From NCBI RefSeq assembly GCF_003997495.1, contig NZ_RZRU01000002.1:62001-126000 (forward strand): a stretch of 64,000 nucleotides of DNA, given 5' to 3'. This document shows, in pieces, positions 34,335 through 43,577 of the stretch. Both the position numbers and the translations under genes were made by a program. This DNA comes from Mesorhizobium sp. M7A.F.Ca.US.008.03.1.1. Its GTDB lineage: Bacteria; Pseudomonadota; Alphaproteobacteria; Rhizobiales; Rhizobiaceae. The notes under the pieces were generated by a model that saw only the letters and a program-made list of their open reading frames with translations, was not told the DNA's origin and made no database searches. The first letter of the stretch is position 1; each line of letters opens with the position of its first letter.

Positions 34335-35516
34335 TCATGCCCTGTCCGCCAATCTCGGGAAGTTTCCCGACGGCGCAGGATAATCCTGTTGCGGTTGCCT
34401 GGCGATCGAAGCGATCCTCTCTTCAGCCACGGCGATCTCGCCGGCGCCGTCGAGCACCCGGAACACCGCGTCGTAAGAACGGCTTTCGCCATGCTCCAGC
34501 CAGATCATCTCGCCGCGCTCGCGCGCCGCGAGATTGCCCAAGACATGATGCGTCGACGGTTCGATGCCCAGTGCATACTGCCCTGCCTGGAAATTCTGCC
34601 ATTGATAGGCGCAAGGCAGCTGGTCCTTGCGCGTCACCACTTCGAAGCCGAGTCCGAGCTGATCGTTGACCACCGCCAAAGGCACCTCGCCATTGGCGTC
34701 CGCCGCCATCTCGTGCTGCCAGACCTGCTCGCTGAAGCCCAGTCGCGGCGCCGGCACGGTGCGGTAACCGACCTTCTGCGCCTGATAACGTTCGCCGGCA
34801 TGGCCAGCCCAGACGACGTCGCGGATCGGCGCTAGATAGCGCGAACCCTCGTCGAGCAAGGGGTGGCTGACATTGACGTGGTAGAAATACATGTGCGGCG
34901 TGCGATTGAAGCCGTGGTTGACGACGCGGTCCGACAGCCGGATCTCGTTGCCGCCGACATCGGCCTCGATGCGCCGGATCAGATGCAAATCCTCGCCGAA
35001 GACCGCCGATTGCTGCACGATGCCTTCGGCCCAAAGCACGCAGCGGTCGCCATCCCAGGCCTCGCCATAGCCGGTCAGCCGCGCCGGAATGGTGCCAACG
35101 CGGCCATGCAGCGAATGGATCACGGTCTTCTTGCCCGGGTAGTTGTAGCTGTCGGCAGGCACCTCTTCCCGGCCCAGTATGTGGTCGAGGCCGCAGGTGA
35201 CGAGCAGGCCTGAAAACGAGCGTGCCCAGGCGAGCCCCCCTTCCCCCTCATAATCGTGCAGGCCGGGTTGGCGAAAACCGCTCGGCGAGTGCCAGCCGAT
35301 CGCCTGGCCCTTGAAGTCGCAATCGGCGATGTCGAGTGCCCGGTCGACCAGCGCCGTGAAACGCAGCCCCGAGCCGGTGCGGAACTCGAGCATGCGGATG
35401 CCGCGTTCCACCCCGTCGCCAAGCGTCATCAGCCGCACGCCGGCAAATTGCGACAGCATGCCCGAACGTTCCGATACCTGCCGGCGCGAAAGCGTCTTGC
35501 CGTAGAGCTCTACCAT
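34335..35516 (-). CDS. DUF4432 family aldose-1-epimerase-like protein
   Basis: 393-residue galactose-mutarotase-fold protein of DUF4432. Characteristic blocks are RGIRMLEFRTGSGLRFTALVDRALDIADCDFKG, GLLVTCGLDHILG, HSLHGRVGTIPARL and TPHMYFYHVNVSHPLLDEGSRY; their His, Asp and Glu residues fit a mutarotase-like pocket. No member has a firmly assigned role that I can name, but sugar anomer or keto-enol interconversion is likely. It starts 17 bases after the ATPase gene, so it is in the operon. Confidence 0.85.
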   Translation of the reverse strand: MVELYGKTLSRRQVSERSGMLSQFAGVRLMTLGDGVERGIRMLEFRTGSGLRFTALVDRALDIADCDFKGQAIGWHSPSGFRQPGLHDYEGEGGLAWARSFSGLLVTCGLDHILGREEVPADSYNYPGKKTVIHSLHGRVGTIPARLTGYGEAWDGDRCVLWAEGIVQQSAVFGEDLHLIRRIEADVGGNEIRLSDRVVNHGFNRTPHMYFYHVNVSHPLLDEGSRYLAPIRDVVWAGHAGERYQAQKVGYRTVPAPRLGFSEQVWQHEMAADANGEVPLAVVNDQLGLGFEVVTRKDQLPCAYQWQNFQAGQYALGIEPSTHHVLGNLAARERGEMIWLEHGESRSYDAVFRVLDGAGEIAVAEERIASIARQPQQDYPAPSGNFPRLADRA

Positions 35517-35532
35517 GTGACGGCCAACTTCT

Positions 35533-36312
35533 TCACTTCGCTCTCGTCTCTTTCAGCAGGGCCGACATGTCGGCGCCAGTGATGATGCTTTCCACGGTCA
35601 GAAGATCGGTATCGGCAACTGTCTGCTCGGCGACGATCTCGCCGCGGCGCATGACGATGATGCGGTCGGCGACCTGGAACACGTGATGGATGTTGTGGGT
35701 GATCAAGAGCACCGAATGGCCGGCGTCACGCACCTCCTTGATGAAGCGCAGCACGCCGTGGGTTTCTTCGACGCCGAGATTGTTGGTCGGTTCGTCGAGG
35801 ATGATGACCTTGGCGGCGAACTGCATGGCGCGAGAAATCGCGATCGACTGCCGCTCGCCACCGGACAGCGTCGAGACCAGCGCATCGGCGTCGAGGTTTT
35901 TCGAGATACCGACGCGCTTCAACAGCGCCGACGCCGCGTCGCGCAATTTGGCGAAATCGAGCGGCGCGAACACGCCCAGCCATTTCAGCTTGACCGGCTC
36001 GCGCCCAAGGAAAAGATTGCGCGCGATGCTGAGATCCGGCGCCAGAGATGTATCCTGGTGGATGGTCTCGATGCCGAGGTCCATCGCATCGCGTGTCGAG
36101 CGGATCGAAACCTTTTCGCCGCGCACATAGATGTCGCCACGGTCGATCGGAAACACACCCGAGATCGCCTTGATCAGCGTCGATTTGCCGGCGCCATTGT
36201 CTCCAAGCAAGGCCACCACCTCGCCCTCCTTGAGGGCAAAGCACGCATTCTTCAGCGCCCGAACGCTGCCGAAGGATTTTTGCAGATTCTGCAGCCGGAG
36301 AACTTCCATCAT
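35533..36312 (-). CDS. CUT2 ABC transporter ATPase, single-domain
   Basis: 259-residue ATPase with Walker A GDNGAGKSTLIKAI, signature LSGGERQSIAISRAM and Walker B VIILDEPTNNLG. Like FrcA it has only one nucleotide-binding domain. ATG-ATG at 36312 overlaps the stop of the permease gene (TGATG), so the pair is translationally coupled. It energises the importer formed with the permease at 36312-37331 and the binding protein at 37375-38319. Confidence 0.92.
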   Translation of the reverse strand: MMEVLRLQNLQKSFGSVRALKNACFALKEGEVVALLGDNGAGKSTLIKAISGVFPIDRGDIYVRGEKVSIRSTRDAMDLGIETIHQDTSLAPDLSIARNLFLGREPVKLKWLGVFAPLDFAKLRDAASALLKRVGISKNLDADALVSTLSGGERQSIAISRAMQFAAKVIILDEPTNNLGVEETHGVLRFIKEVRDAGHSVLLITHNIHHVFQVADRIIVMRRGEIVAEQTVADTDLLTVESIITGADMSALLKETRAK

Positions 36313-37331
36313 CAGCCCCTTGCGGCGTTCTTCTGCAGCAAAGCGTGCAGGATGAGCATGGCGAGAATGATGAGGCCGACGAAGATGTTGTAGGCGAGGC
36401 CCGGCACGCCGATCAGCACGATGCCGTTGCGGATCGCGCGCAGCATCAGCGCGCCGACGATGGTGCCGAGGATCGTGCCGCGTCCACCGGTCAGCGCCGT
36501 CCCGCCGACCACCACCATGGCGATCACTTCGAGCTCGTAGCCGGTGCCGGCCACTGGTGAAGCGGCCGAGATGCGGAAGGCGCTGATCATGCCGGCCAGT
36601 CCTGCCAGGACCGAAGTCAGGATGAACAGCCACACCTTGACGGCGTCCGCCGGCACGCCGCGCGCCACCGCCGCGTTGCGATTGGAGCCGATGGCGCTGA
36701 TCCAGTTGCCGAGCTTGGCATAGCGCAGCACGTAGATCGCCAGCAGCGAGAGACCGATGAACCACCACAGCGAGGTGTAGAACCGGAACGAGCCGACATT
36801 GAAGCTGCCGGCCAGCAGCGTCACGAAGAAGCCGGGCTGATCCCAGGATTTCAGCGGAAAGCCCTGTGTGATGTAAAGCGCTGCCCCGCGCACCACGAGC
36901 AGCATCGACAGCGTGACCAGAAAGGACGAAATGCCGATCTTGGTGACGATCAGCCCGTTGATGGCGCCGATGGCGATGCACAGCAGAAGTCCGGCCAGAA
37001 GGGCGACGCCGATATCGACGCCGCCGTTCTGCACCAGGAGCATGACGACAACCGGCGCCAGCCCGAACACGGCACCAACCGACAGGTCGAACTCGCCCGC
37101 CGTCAGAAGCAGCGTCATGCCGAGCGCGATGATTCCGAGCTCGGGGAGGAACGCCATCATGTTGGAGATGTTGAGCGGCGACAGGAAATTGGCATCGGCG
37201 ATGGCGAACACCGCAAGGAGGACAACGAGGATGACGAGCGAGGAGAATTGCGGCGAGCGCATAAGGCTCGATCTGCGTTTCCCGACAGGCATTTCGTCTT
37301 CTGCGGCGATCATCATGACTGCTTGAACCAT
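36312..37331 (-). CDS. CUT2 ABC transporter permease
   Basis: Permease of about 339 residues, with roughly ten hydrophobic segments and the CUT2 blocks LLLTAGEFDLSVGAVFGLA and VVVGGTALTGGRGTILGTI. The start is uncertain: ATGs at 37331 and 37316 both lack a clear ribosome site, and a GTG at 37346 lies within a hairpin. It sits between the binding-protein and ATPase genes of the same importer. Confidence 0.9.
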   Translation of the reverse strand: MVQAVMMIAAEDEMPVGKRRSSLMRSPQFSSLVILVVLLAVFAIADANFLSPLNISNMMAFLPELGIIALGMTLLLTAGEFDLSVGAVFGLAPVVVMLLVQNGGVDIGVALLAGLLLCIAIGAINGLIVTKIGISSFLVTLSMLLVVRGAALYITQGFPLKSWDQPGFFVTLLAGSFNVGSFRFYTSLWWFIGLSLLAIYVLRYAKLGNWISAIGSNRNAAVARGVPADAVKVWLFILTSVLAGLAGMISAFRISAASPVAGTGYELEVIAMVVVGGTALTGGRGTILGTIVGALMLRAIRNGIVLIGVPGLAYNIFVGLIILAMLILHALLQKNAARG

Positions 37332-37345
37332 GCTTTGAAGAGGCA

Positions 37346-37365
37346 CCCGCGGCCTGCGCCGCGGG
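37346..37365 (-). terminator. Intercistronic GC hairpin after the binding-protein gene
   Basis: CCCGCGGC at 37346-37353 pairs with GCCGCGGG at 37358-37365 around a four-base loop, nine bases past the stop codon of the minus-strand binding-protein gene. No T-run follows; it likely stabilises the upstream message or causes partial termination. Confidence 0.5.
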
Positions 37366-37374
37366 CACCGGTTT

Positions 37375-38319
37375 TCACTTCGTGTCGTAGAGTTTCAGGA
37401 TCGGTTCGACGCTCGAGGCGTCATAAAGGCTGAACGTGTGAATGTCGTAGCCGATCGGTTCGCCCGACGCGGCGAGCCCGAGCAGCGCCACCGGCATGAA
37501 GCCCTGCGCAGACGGGAACTGCCAGGCGGCGGCGTTGACGAAGCCGGATTTGACGGCCTCTGCGGTTTCCTTCGAATTGCCCCAGCCGACGACCGGGATC
37601 TTGCCGGCCGGCACGCCGGCGCCGTCGAACACCCGCTTGACGCTGGCCGCGACGGAATCGCCGAGCGCGATGATCGCCGGCGGATTGTTGGCCACCATAT
37701 AGTCGGTCATCTTGGCAATGATGCCGGCCGGATCGGTGCCGCAATCGACCACATCATATTTGATCCCGAGCGGATCGAAGACACTGGCGATGCCTTCGGT
37801 CTCCAGCTGCTGATAGCTGGCACCAGGCACTTCCACCGGCAGGAACACCTTGTCGCCCTGCTTCACCATCTTATGGTCGACAAGATACTTGGCCCAGATG
37901 ACGCCCGCCTCCTTGAGATCGGCGCCGACATAGGCCTGCCGTCCGGTCGCCGGATCGTCTGTGTTGAAGAACACGATCGGAATCCCGGCCGCCTTGGCAG
38001 CCTTCACTTCCTCGGTCCACAAGCCCGGCTGGGCCGAGGTGGTGGCGATGCCGTTAGGCTTGGCCGCAAGGGCCGAATTGAAGGCCTCCTTCTGCGCCGC
38101 CATGTCGCCGCCGCTGAAGGAGATCTTGCAGGTAACCTTGAGCTGGTCGCAGGCTTTGGTCGCGCCGGCATTCCAGTCCAGCCAGAACGCATCCGATGGG
38201 CCGCCATGCGAGAGCAGGTAGAAGGTTTTCTGCCCATCCTGCGCCATTGCCGGCGCGCTCAACGAGACGCCGGCGAACAGCGTTGCGGCAGCCGCCAGTT
38301 TCAATGCGAATTTCAACAT
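37375..38319 (-). CDS. CUT2 substrate-binding protein (MocB/IbpA-like setting)
   Basis: 314-residue periplasmic binding protein with a signal peptide ending SLSAPAMAQ and a sugar-binding fold (FYLLSHGGPSDAFWLDWNAGATKA, IPIVFFNTDDPATGRQAYVG). The start at 38319 has GGGAGGAAAG upstream. It is flanked by a MocC-like isomerase gene and the transporter genes, the arrangement seen for rhizopine or inositol importers (MocB, IbpA). Ligand assignment to an inositol or amino-cyclitol is inference from context only. Confidence 0.9.
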   Translation of the reverse strand: MLKFALKLAAAATLFAGVSLSAPAMAQDGQKTFYLLSHGGPSDAFWLDWNAGATKACDQLKVTCKISFSGGDMAAQKEAFNSALAAKPNGIATTSAQPGLWTEEVKAAKAAGIPIVFFNTDDPATGRQAYVGADLKEAGVIWAKYLVDHKMVKQGDKVFLPVEVPGASYQQLETEGIASVFDPLGIKYDVVDCGTDPAGIIAKMTDYMVANNPPAIIALGDSVAASVKRVFDGAGVPAGKIPVVGWGNSKETAEAVKSGFVNAAAWQFPSAQGFMPVALLGLAASGEPIGYDIHTFSLYDASSVEPILKLYDTK

Positions 38320-38375
38320 TCTTTCCTCCCTTGCTTTGGGCCGCGCCGCGGCAAATCGACGGCGCGCAGTGACCG

Positions 38376-39290
38376 TCACAGACCGTTGGCGCGGAACTTC
38401 CCATCGAGGAATTTCTTGGCGCGCGGCACGTCGTCTTCCGAGAGATGCTCGATGATGACGGGGATATTCGGATGCTTCTGCGCCAGCCGCTGGAGGTAGA
38501 GATCATAGTTCAGCGAACCGAGGCCCGGTGCCGGCAACTCGATCTCACCGACGCCACGGAACGTATGGCTCTCCAACGCGTCCTCGTCGCCGATATCGGC
38601 GTGCTTCTCGGACTTGTCGCCGCCCGAACGCTTGACGTCCTTGGCGTGCGCTATTCTGATCTTGTCGGTCAGCGTGTCGAACACCTGGTTCAGGATCTGG
38701 TCCATCCTGTCGATGTTATGCGTCTCGAAATAATTGGTCGGATCCATCAGCAGACCGAGGCCGGGATGGTCGACCTGGGCGAACATCTTCACCGTCTCCT
38801 CGACCGAGCCGACAACGTTGTTGACATAGGTCTCAAGCAGGAAGACCGCGCCGTGGTCGTAGGCCGTCTGGGCAAGGTCGGCGACCACCTTGCGGCATTC
38901 CTCGAACCCTTCCTCGGTCTTGTTCTTGGGGTGATGCACCCAGTCGGATTCGGTGTTGTAGGTGCCGGTCTCCGAGATCACGTAGGGCGAGCCGAAATGG
39001 CGGGCGTTGCGGATGATCTCCTTGAGATAGCCGACGCGCTTGTCGCGCTCGGCCTTGTCCGGATGGATGATGTTTGTGTAGCCGGAAATGCAGCACACCG
39101 GCAGGTGATGATCGCGGAAGACGTCGCGCACCTTCTTGGCCTTGTCCTTGGTGATCTGCCCCGCCGAGAGGTCGACATCCTTGAAATGCAGGTCGAGCTG
39201 CACCGTGTTGAAATCGAGCCCGCGGATCTTCTTCGCCGTCTCTTCGAGGCCGTACGGGAAATACCCCGTGAAAATACCTGCCTGCATCAT
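38376..39290 (-). CDS. Sugar phosphate isomerase/epimerase (MocC/IolE-like, AP_endonuc_2)
   Basis: 304-residue TIM-barrel enzyme of the xylose-isomerase-like superfamily. Metal-ligand positions are visible as the Glu in FLLETYVNNV, the Asp in LLMDPTNYFE, the His in RIAHAKDV and the Glu in VIIEHLSEDD. The family includes IolE (2-keto-myo-inositol dehydratase), MocC and sugar epimerases. It starts 55 bases downstream of the MocA-like dehydrogenase gene. A dehydration or epimerisation step after oxidation of a cyclitol fits this order. Confidence 0.9.
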   Translation of the reverse strand: MMQAGIFTGYFPYGLEETAKKIRGLDFNTVQLDLHFKDVDLSAGQITKDKAKKVRDVFRDHHLPVCCISGYTNIIHPDKAERDKRVGYLKEIIRNARHFGSPYVISETGTYNTESDWVHHPKNKTEEGFEECRKVVADLAQTAYDHGAVFLLETYVNNVVGSVEETVKMFAQVDHPGLGLLMDPTNYFETHNIDRMDQILNQVFDTLTDKIRIAHAKDVKRSGGDKSEKHADIGDEDALESHTFRGVGEIELPAPGLGSLNYDLYLQRLAQKHPNIPVIIEHLSEDDVPRAKKFLDGKFRANGL

Positions 39291-39345
39291 GGTGTGAATT
39301 CCTCCCTGTAAGCGATTCAGTTGTCTGGTATTTCAGTTGCGGTGA

Positions 39346-40431
39346 TCAGGTAGCGATCTCGGAAAGTTTGACCGTGCGGCCCTCGTCGATCGAGCGGTAT
39401 CCCGCCTCGACCAGCGCCATGGTCTTGACGTTGTCGGCGACCGACAGCGCCGGCGGCGTGCCGGTCTTCACCGCATGCTGGAGCTGTTCCATGACGCCGA
39501 TAAAGGCATGCGGGAACCACATCGTGTCCCAGCTCGGGCTGACCCATTCGCCGCCGGTCGTCTCGGTCGAAGCGTAAGTCAGCGTTGAGGCAGCGCCCGT
39601 CGGCCAGCCGATGGTGCCCTTCGCGACGCCCTTGGTGCCGTCGACGCGCCAGTTGATGTGCTGGTCGTCCTTGTAGCCATCCTGGCGCGGACCGGACCAG
39701 ACATCCTCCAGCGACACGGCAAGAACACCGGACGGGAAACGCAGCGTCGACACCGTGATGCCGTCGGAATGGTCGAATGTCGTGCGCGGATCCTTGCGTG
39801 TCAGCGTGGTGATCTCAGAGGGGTCGCCGAACAGGAAGCGCAGCACGTCGAGATGATGCACGCTCATATTGGCGAGCGTCAGCCGGTCGTAATCCTCGAG
39901 GAAGCTCTGCCAGTGGGGGATGGCGTGCATGTCGATCTGCGCGAAAACGATGTCGCCCAGCGCGCCGCTGTCGATGATCTGCTTCAAGACGCGCATCGAC
40001 TGGTCGTAGCGCATGTTCTGGTTGACCGAGAGGATCTTGCCGGCCTTGGCCGCCTCGTCACGCAGCTTGACCGCTTCATCGACCGACAAGGCCAACGGCT
40101 TCTGCGCCAGGATTGCCTTGATGTGCTTCTGCTTCAGCGCGTGACGGATCAGCGCCGGCTGCAGGTCGGGCGGGAAAGCAAGATCGATGATCTCGACATT
40201 TTCGTCCTCGATCAGTTTTTCCGGCGTGTCGTGGACCGTGGGGATGCTCCAGCGCGTCGCCACCTTCTCGGCGCTGGCCCTGGTACGCGAGGCGATTGCC
40301 ACCACCGGGAATCCAGCTTCCTTGTAGGCGGCCAGATGGCACTCGGCCATGATCATGCCGGCGCCGACGCAGCCGATCTTGTATTCCTTCGTGCGAACCT
40401 TCACGTCCGGCTCGAAGCCTTTGCTTGCCAT
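39346..40431 (-). CDS. Gfo/Idh/MocA family oxidoreductase
   Basis: 361-residue NAD(P)-dependent dehydrogenase. The Rossmann motif is IGCVGAGMIMAECHL, the conserved Lys is in AQKPLALS (Gln in place of the usual Glu of EKP), and the substrate-side Asp/His are in NMSVHHLDVLRFLFGDP. GAGGAAGAG precedes the ATG at 40431. The family oxidises inositols, glucose and related sugars; MocA, the namesake, is needed for rhizopine use. Its place between a CUT1 importer and the MocC-like isomerase suggests the first oxidation of the imported compound. Confidence 0.92.
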   Translation of the reverse strand: MASKGFEPDVKVRTKEYKIGCVGAGMIMAECHLAAYKEAGFPVVAIASRTRASAEKVATRWSIPTVHDTPEKLIEDENVEIIDLAFPPDLQPALIRHALKQKHIKAILAQKPLALSVDEAVKLRDEAAKAGKILSVNQNMRYDQSMRVLKQIIDSGALGDIVFAQIDMHAIPHWQSFLEDYDRLTLANMSVHHLDVLRFLFGDPSEITTLTRKDPRTTFDHSDGITVSTLRFPSGVLAVSLEDVWSGPRQDGYKDDQHINWRVDGTKGVAKGTIGWPTGAASTLTYASTETTGGEWVSPSWDTMWFPHAFIGVMEQLQHAVKTGTPPALSVADNVKTMALVEAGYRSIDEGRTVKLSEIAT

Positions 40432-40466
40432 CTCTTCCTCCCGAAGGTCTTTCCTTGCGGCGGCCG

Positions 40467-41528
40467 TCATCGTGCCAACGCTCCGCCGCTCTGTTCGAAA
40501 TAATGCACTCTGGCCGGCTCACAGGATATCGCCACCATGGCATCCGGCCTGATATCGGGCTGGCCGCGCAGCAATGCCTTCAGCCGCGCCTGCCCGGCAG
40601 CGAGCGTCACCACGGTATAGCCACCAAGCGGCTCGACCTCGAACACTCGCGCCGGGCGGCCCGGGTCCCCATCCGCCCACGGTCTAACCTTGATGTCTTC
40701 CGGCCTCAGGCCGATCTCCACGGCGTCGGCGGGCGCTGTCTTGTCTTCGATGCGGATCGTGCCTTCAGCCGCTTCGACCCCGCCCTCGCCACGCGCCGAT
40801 CTGAGGATGTTCATCATCGGCGAGCCAAGCAGCCTTGCCACATAGGTGCTGGCCGGGCGGTCGTAAATCTCTGCCGGCGCACCGATCTGCCTGATCTTGC
40901 CGTCCTCCAGGATGGCGATGCGGTCGGCCACCGACATCGCCTCTTCCTGGTCATGCGTGACGTAGATCAGCGTCTTGCCGAGTTCGCGCTGGATACGCTT
41001 CAGCTCGACGCGCGTTTCCTCGCGCAGCCTGGCGTCGAGCGCCGAGATCGGATCGTCCATCAGATAGGCATTGGGATCGCGCACCAGCGCCCGCGCGATT
41101 GCCACGCGCTGCCGCTCCCCGCCCGAAAGCTGTCCCGGCGGCTTGTGCAGGATATGGCCGATATGCAGCTTCGCCGCGACGTCGGCGACCCGCCTTTTGA
41201 TCTCGGCCTCGGCGACCCGGCGTTCGACCAGGGGGAAGCGGACATTGTCGAGCGCGCTCATATGCGGAAACAGCGCCAGGTTCTGGAACACCATCGCCAC
41301 GTTGCGTTCGGCCGGCGACACCGCGTTGACCGGCCTGCCGCCGATCAGGATCTCTCCCGAGTCCGGCGTCTCCAGCCCGAGCACCAGGCGCAGGATCGTC
41401 GACTTGCCCGACAACGGCGGTCCGAAGAAGCAGAAGAATTCGTTGTCGTTGACGGTGAACGAGGCGTCGTCGACGGCGAGTGTGTTGCCGTAGCGCTTGG
41501 TCACATTGCGGAAGACGATATCGGCCAT
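40467..41528 (-). CDS. CUT1 ABC transporter ATPase 1 (canonical signature, Glu-to-Asp Walker B)
   Basis: 353-residue MalK/UgpC-type ATPase. Walker A is GPPLSGKST (36-44), the Q-loop is at Gln82, the signature LSGGE is intact (134-138), Walker B ends LMDDP (156-160) with Asp159 where the catalytic Glu is expected, and the switch His192 is kept. A C-terminal TOBE-type regulatory domain follows from about 235. It is co-transcribed with a second ATPase whose defects are complementary, so the two probably form a heterodimer with one good and one weak ATP site. Confidence 0.92.
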   Translation of the reverse strand: MADIVFRNVTKRYGNTLAVDDASFTVNDNEFFCFFGPPLSGKSTILRLVLGLETPDSGEILIGGRPVNAVSPAERNVAMVFQNLALFPHMSALDNVRFPLVERRVAEAEIKRRVADVAAKLHIGHILHKPPGQLSGGERQRVAIARALVRDPNAYLMDDPISALDARLREETRVELKRIQRELGKTLIYVTHDQEEAMSVADRIAILEDGKIRQIGAPAEIYDRPASTYVARLLGSPMMNILRSARGEGGVEAAEGTIRIEDKTAPADAVEIGLRPEDIKVRPWADGDPGRPARVFEVEPLGGYTVVTLAAGQARLKALLRGQPDIRPDAMVAISCEPARVHYFEQSGGALAR

Positions 41529-41529
41529 C

Positions 41530-42621
41530 TCAACCTGCCTTCGTCGCAAGGCCGGTAGCGGCGTCGAAGACGCGCACCGACGACGTAGTGGGAGCGACGA
41601 TCGCGGTGTCGCCGATCGCCAGCCCGACATCATTGTCGAACACCGTTTTCACAGCCGCCTCGCCCAACCCGAGATGAACGATGGTGCGCGCGCCGATCCG
41701 TTCGACGAAGGTGACAGGCATGGCGAGGCCTTGCCCATTCCGCACCAGCGACGCCTGTTCCGGCCGAAATCCGTAAAGCACCTCGCCGCGCGCGCCGCGC
41801 AGCGCCGCCGCGAGCTCGCTCGGCAGCGGCGGGGTGATGCCCAAGGGTCCGAGATCGACGACCAGCCCGCGGTCGCTTTCCGCCGGCCTGCCCTTGAGCA
41901 GGTTCATGCCCGGCGCGCCGATAAATCGGGCGACGAAGACATTGGCCGGATCGTTGTAGACCTCGAGCGGCGTGCCGACCTGCTGCAGCACGCCATGGTC
42001 CATGACCGCGATGCGGTCGGCCATGGTCATCGCCTCGAGCTGGTCGTGGGTGACATAGACCATGGTCTGGCGGAACTGCCGCTGCAACTGCTTCAGTTCG
42101 GTGCGCATGACGGCCCGGAAAGCGGCGTCGACATTGGAGAGCGGCTCGTCGAGCAGGAAGATCGCCGGCTCCATGATCGCCGAGCGGCCGATCGCCACCC
42201 GCTGCAAGATGTTGACCGACAGCCGGTCGGCCTTGCGGTCGAGCAGCGGCGTCAGTTGCAGCATCTCGGCGATGGCGCCGACACGGCGGTCGATCTCGGC
42301 TTTGGCAGCCCCTCGCATTTTTGGTCCATAGGCAAGGTTCTGGCGCACCGTCATATGCGTGAAGATGGCGTAGTTCTGGAAGACGAAGCCAACGCCGCGC
42401 CGGCCCATCGGCACGCCGGCCATGTCGCGCTCGCCAAACAGGATCTTGCCGTCGGTCGGCTCTTCCATGCCGGCGATCATGTTCATCGTCGTCGACTTGC
42501 CGCAGCCCGACGGGCCGAGCAGCGCCATGAACTCGCCATCTGATATTGCCAAATCCATGGTCTTCAGCGCGGTGAAGTCGCCGAATTTCTTGACCAGGTT
42601 TTGCAGGTGAATGGCGCTCAT
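41530..42621 (-). CDS. CUT1 ABC transporter ATPase 2 (canonical Walker motifs, degenerate signature)
   Basis: 363-residue MalK-type ATPase. Walker A GPSGCGKST (36-44), Walker B FLLDEP with catalytic Glu159, and His192 are all canonical, but the signature is LSVNI (134-138) where LSGGQ is expected; the codons are unambiguous. A C-terminal TOBE-type domain is present. It overlaps the upstream permease gene by four bases and is followed two bases later by ATPase 1. Two-ATPase CUT1 systems of this layout resemble the rhizobial glycerol importer GlpSTPQV, which is a possible alternative substrate class. Confidence 0.92.
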   Translation of the reverse strand: MSAIHLQNLVKKFGDFTALKTMDLAISDGEFMALLGPSGCGKSTTMNMIAGMEEPTDGKILFGERDMAGVPMGRRGVGFVFQNYAIFTHMTVRQNLAYGPKMRGAAKAEIDRRVGAIAEMLQLTPLLDRKADRLSVNILQRVAIGRSAIMEPAIFLLDEPLSNVDAAFRAVMRTELKQLQRQFRQTMVYVTHDQLEAMTMADRIAVMDHGVLQQVGTPLEVYNDPANVFVARFIGAPGMNLLKGRPAESDRGLVVDLGPLGITPPLPSELAAALRGARGEVLYGFRPEQASLVRNGQGLAMPVTFVERIGARTIVHLGLGEAAVKTVFDNDVGLAIGDTAIVAPTTSSVRVFDAATGLATKAG

Positions 42622-43577
42622 GTCGGTACCTCGCGTGCCCGCGCCATGCGCTTCATGGCAAACACAGCGACGATCGACAGCACGACCAAAATGGCCAGCG
42701 CGATCGCAGCCACATAGCCCCAGATCAGGTCCTGCGTGGTGAGCTTGTAGATGTAGACCGAGATGGTTTCGGTGGCGACGCCTGGACCGCCGCCGGTCAT
42801 GATGTAGAGCGTGTCGAAGATCTTGAAGTTTTCGATCACCCGGATCGCCAGCGCGATGATGATGATCGTCTTCATCTTCGGCAGCACGATGGTGACGAAG
42901 CGCTGCCACGGATTGGCGCCGAGCAGCGTCGCCGCCTTGATCTGGTCCTCCGGCACGCCGACCAGGCCGGCAAGCAGGATGAGGAACATCAACGGCGTCC
43001 ACTGCCAGATGTCGGCGACCATCACCGCGATCAGCGCCAGCGTCGGATCCGACAACCAGGCGATGGTGACGGGTGAGCCGGTCAGCGCCGACAAGATGTC
43101 GTTCACCGGGCCGCCCGACTGGAACAGCATGAAAAACATGTAGCCGGCCACCGCAGGCACCACCATCATCGGCATCAGCAGGATCGAATAGAAGATGCGC
43201 TTGCCCGGGAAATCGTCGGCAAACAGTGTCGCCAGCGCCAGCCCAAGCAGGAACTCCGCCGGCACGCAGACGATCATGACGATGGCCGTACGCTTCAGCG
43301 CGCTCCAGAAGCGCGCGTCGGCGGCGAGATCGGTGTAGTTGGCAAAGCTGTTCCACATCGACCATGCGTTCCACCAGCCGGTGCCCGACAGGGGCGACCA
43401 GTCGGTGACGCTGATGTAGAGCTGCATCAACAGCGGGAAGGCCGAGATGAACAGCACCAGGATCTGCGCAGGCAGCGTCAGCCGGAAACCCAGCCTTGCG
43501 CCCTCATCGCGCGAAACCGGCTTTGCTCCGACGGCTTTCATCTCATCCTTGGAAGTCATGACAGTCACCGCGCTCAT
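42618..43577 (-). CDS. CUT1 ABC transporter permease 1 (MalF/UgpA-like)
   Basis: 319-residue inner-membrane permease with six main hydrophobic helices and the cytoplasmic EAA loop [27 protein letters not shown], the contact site for the ATPase. Start ATG at 43577 overlaps the stop of permease 2 by four bases. It pairs with permease 2 to form the channel of the two-ATPase importer. Confidence 0.92.
   Translation of the reverse strand: MSAVTVMTSKDEMKAVGAKPVSRDEGARLGFRLTLPAQILVLFISAFPLLMQLYISVTDWSPLSGTGWWNAWSMWNSFANYTDLAADARFWSALKRTAIVMIVCVPAEFLLGLALATLFADDFPGKRIFYSILLMPMMVVPAVAGYMFFMLFQSGGPVNDILSALTGSPVTIAWLSDPTLALIAVMVADIWQWTPLMFLILLAGLVGVPEDQIKAATLLGANPWQRFVTIVLPKMKTIIIIALAIRVIENFKIFDTLYIMTGGGPGVATETISVYIYKLTTQDLIWGYVAAIALAILVVLSIVAVFAMKRMARAREVPT

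Noticed and set aside
39346..40431. Gln for Glu in the EKP motif of the MocA-family dehydrogenase as a sign of inactivation
   Set aside because: The catalytic Lys is kept and QKP occurs in functional members of this family, so it is not evidence of loss of function.
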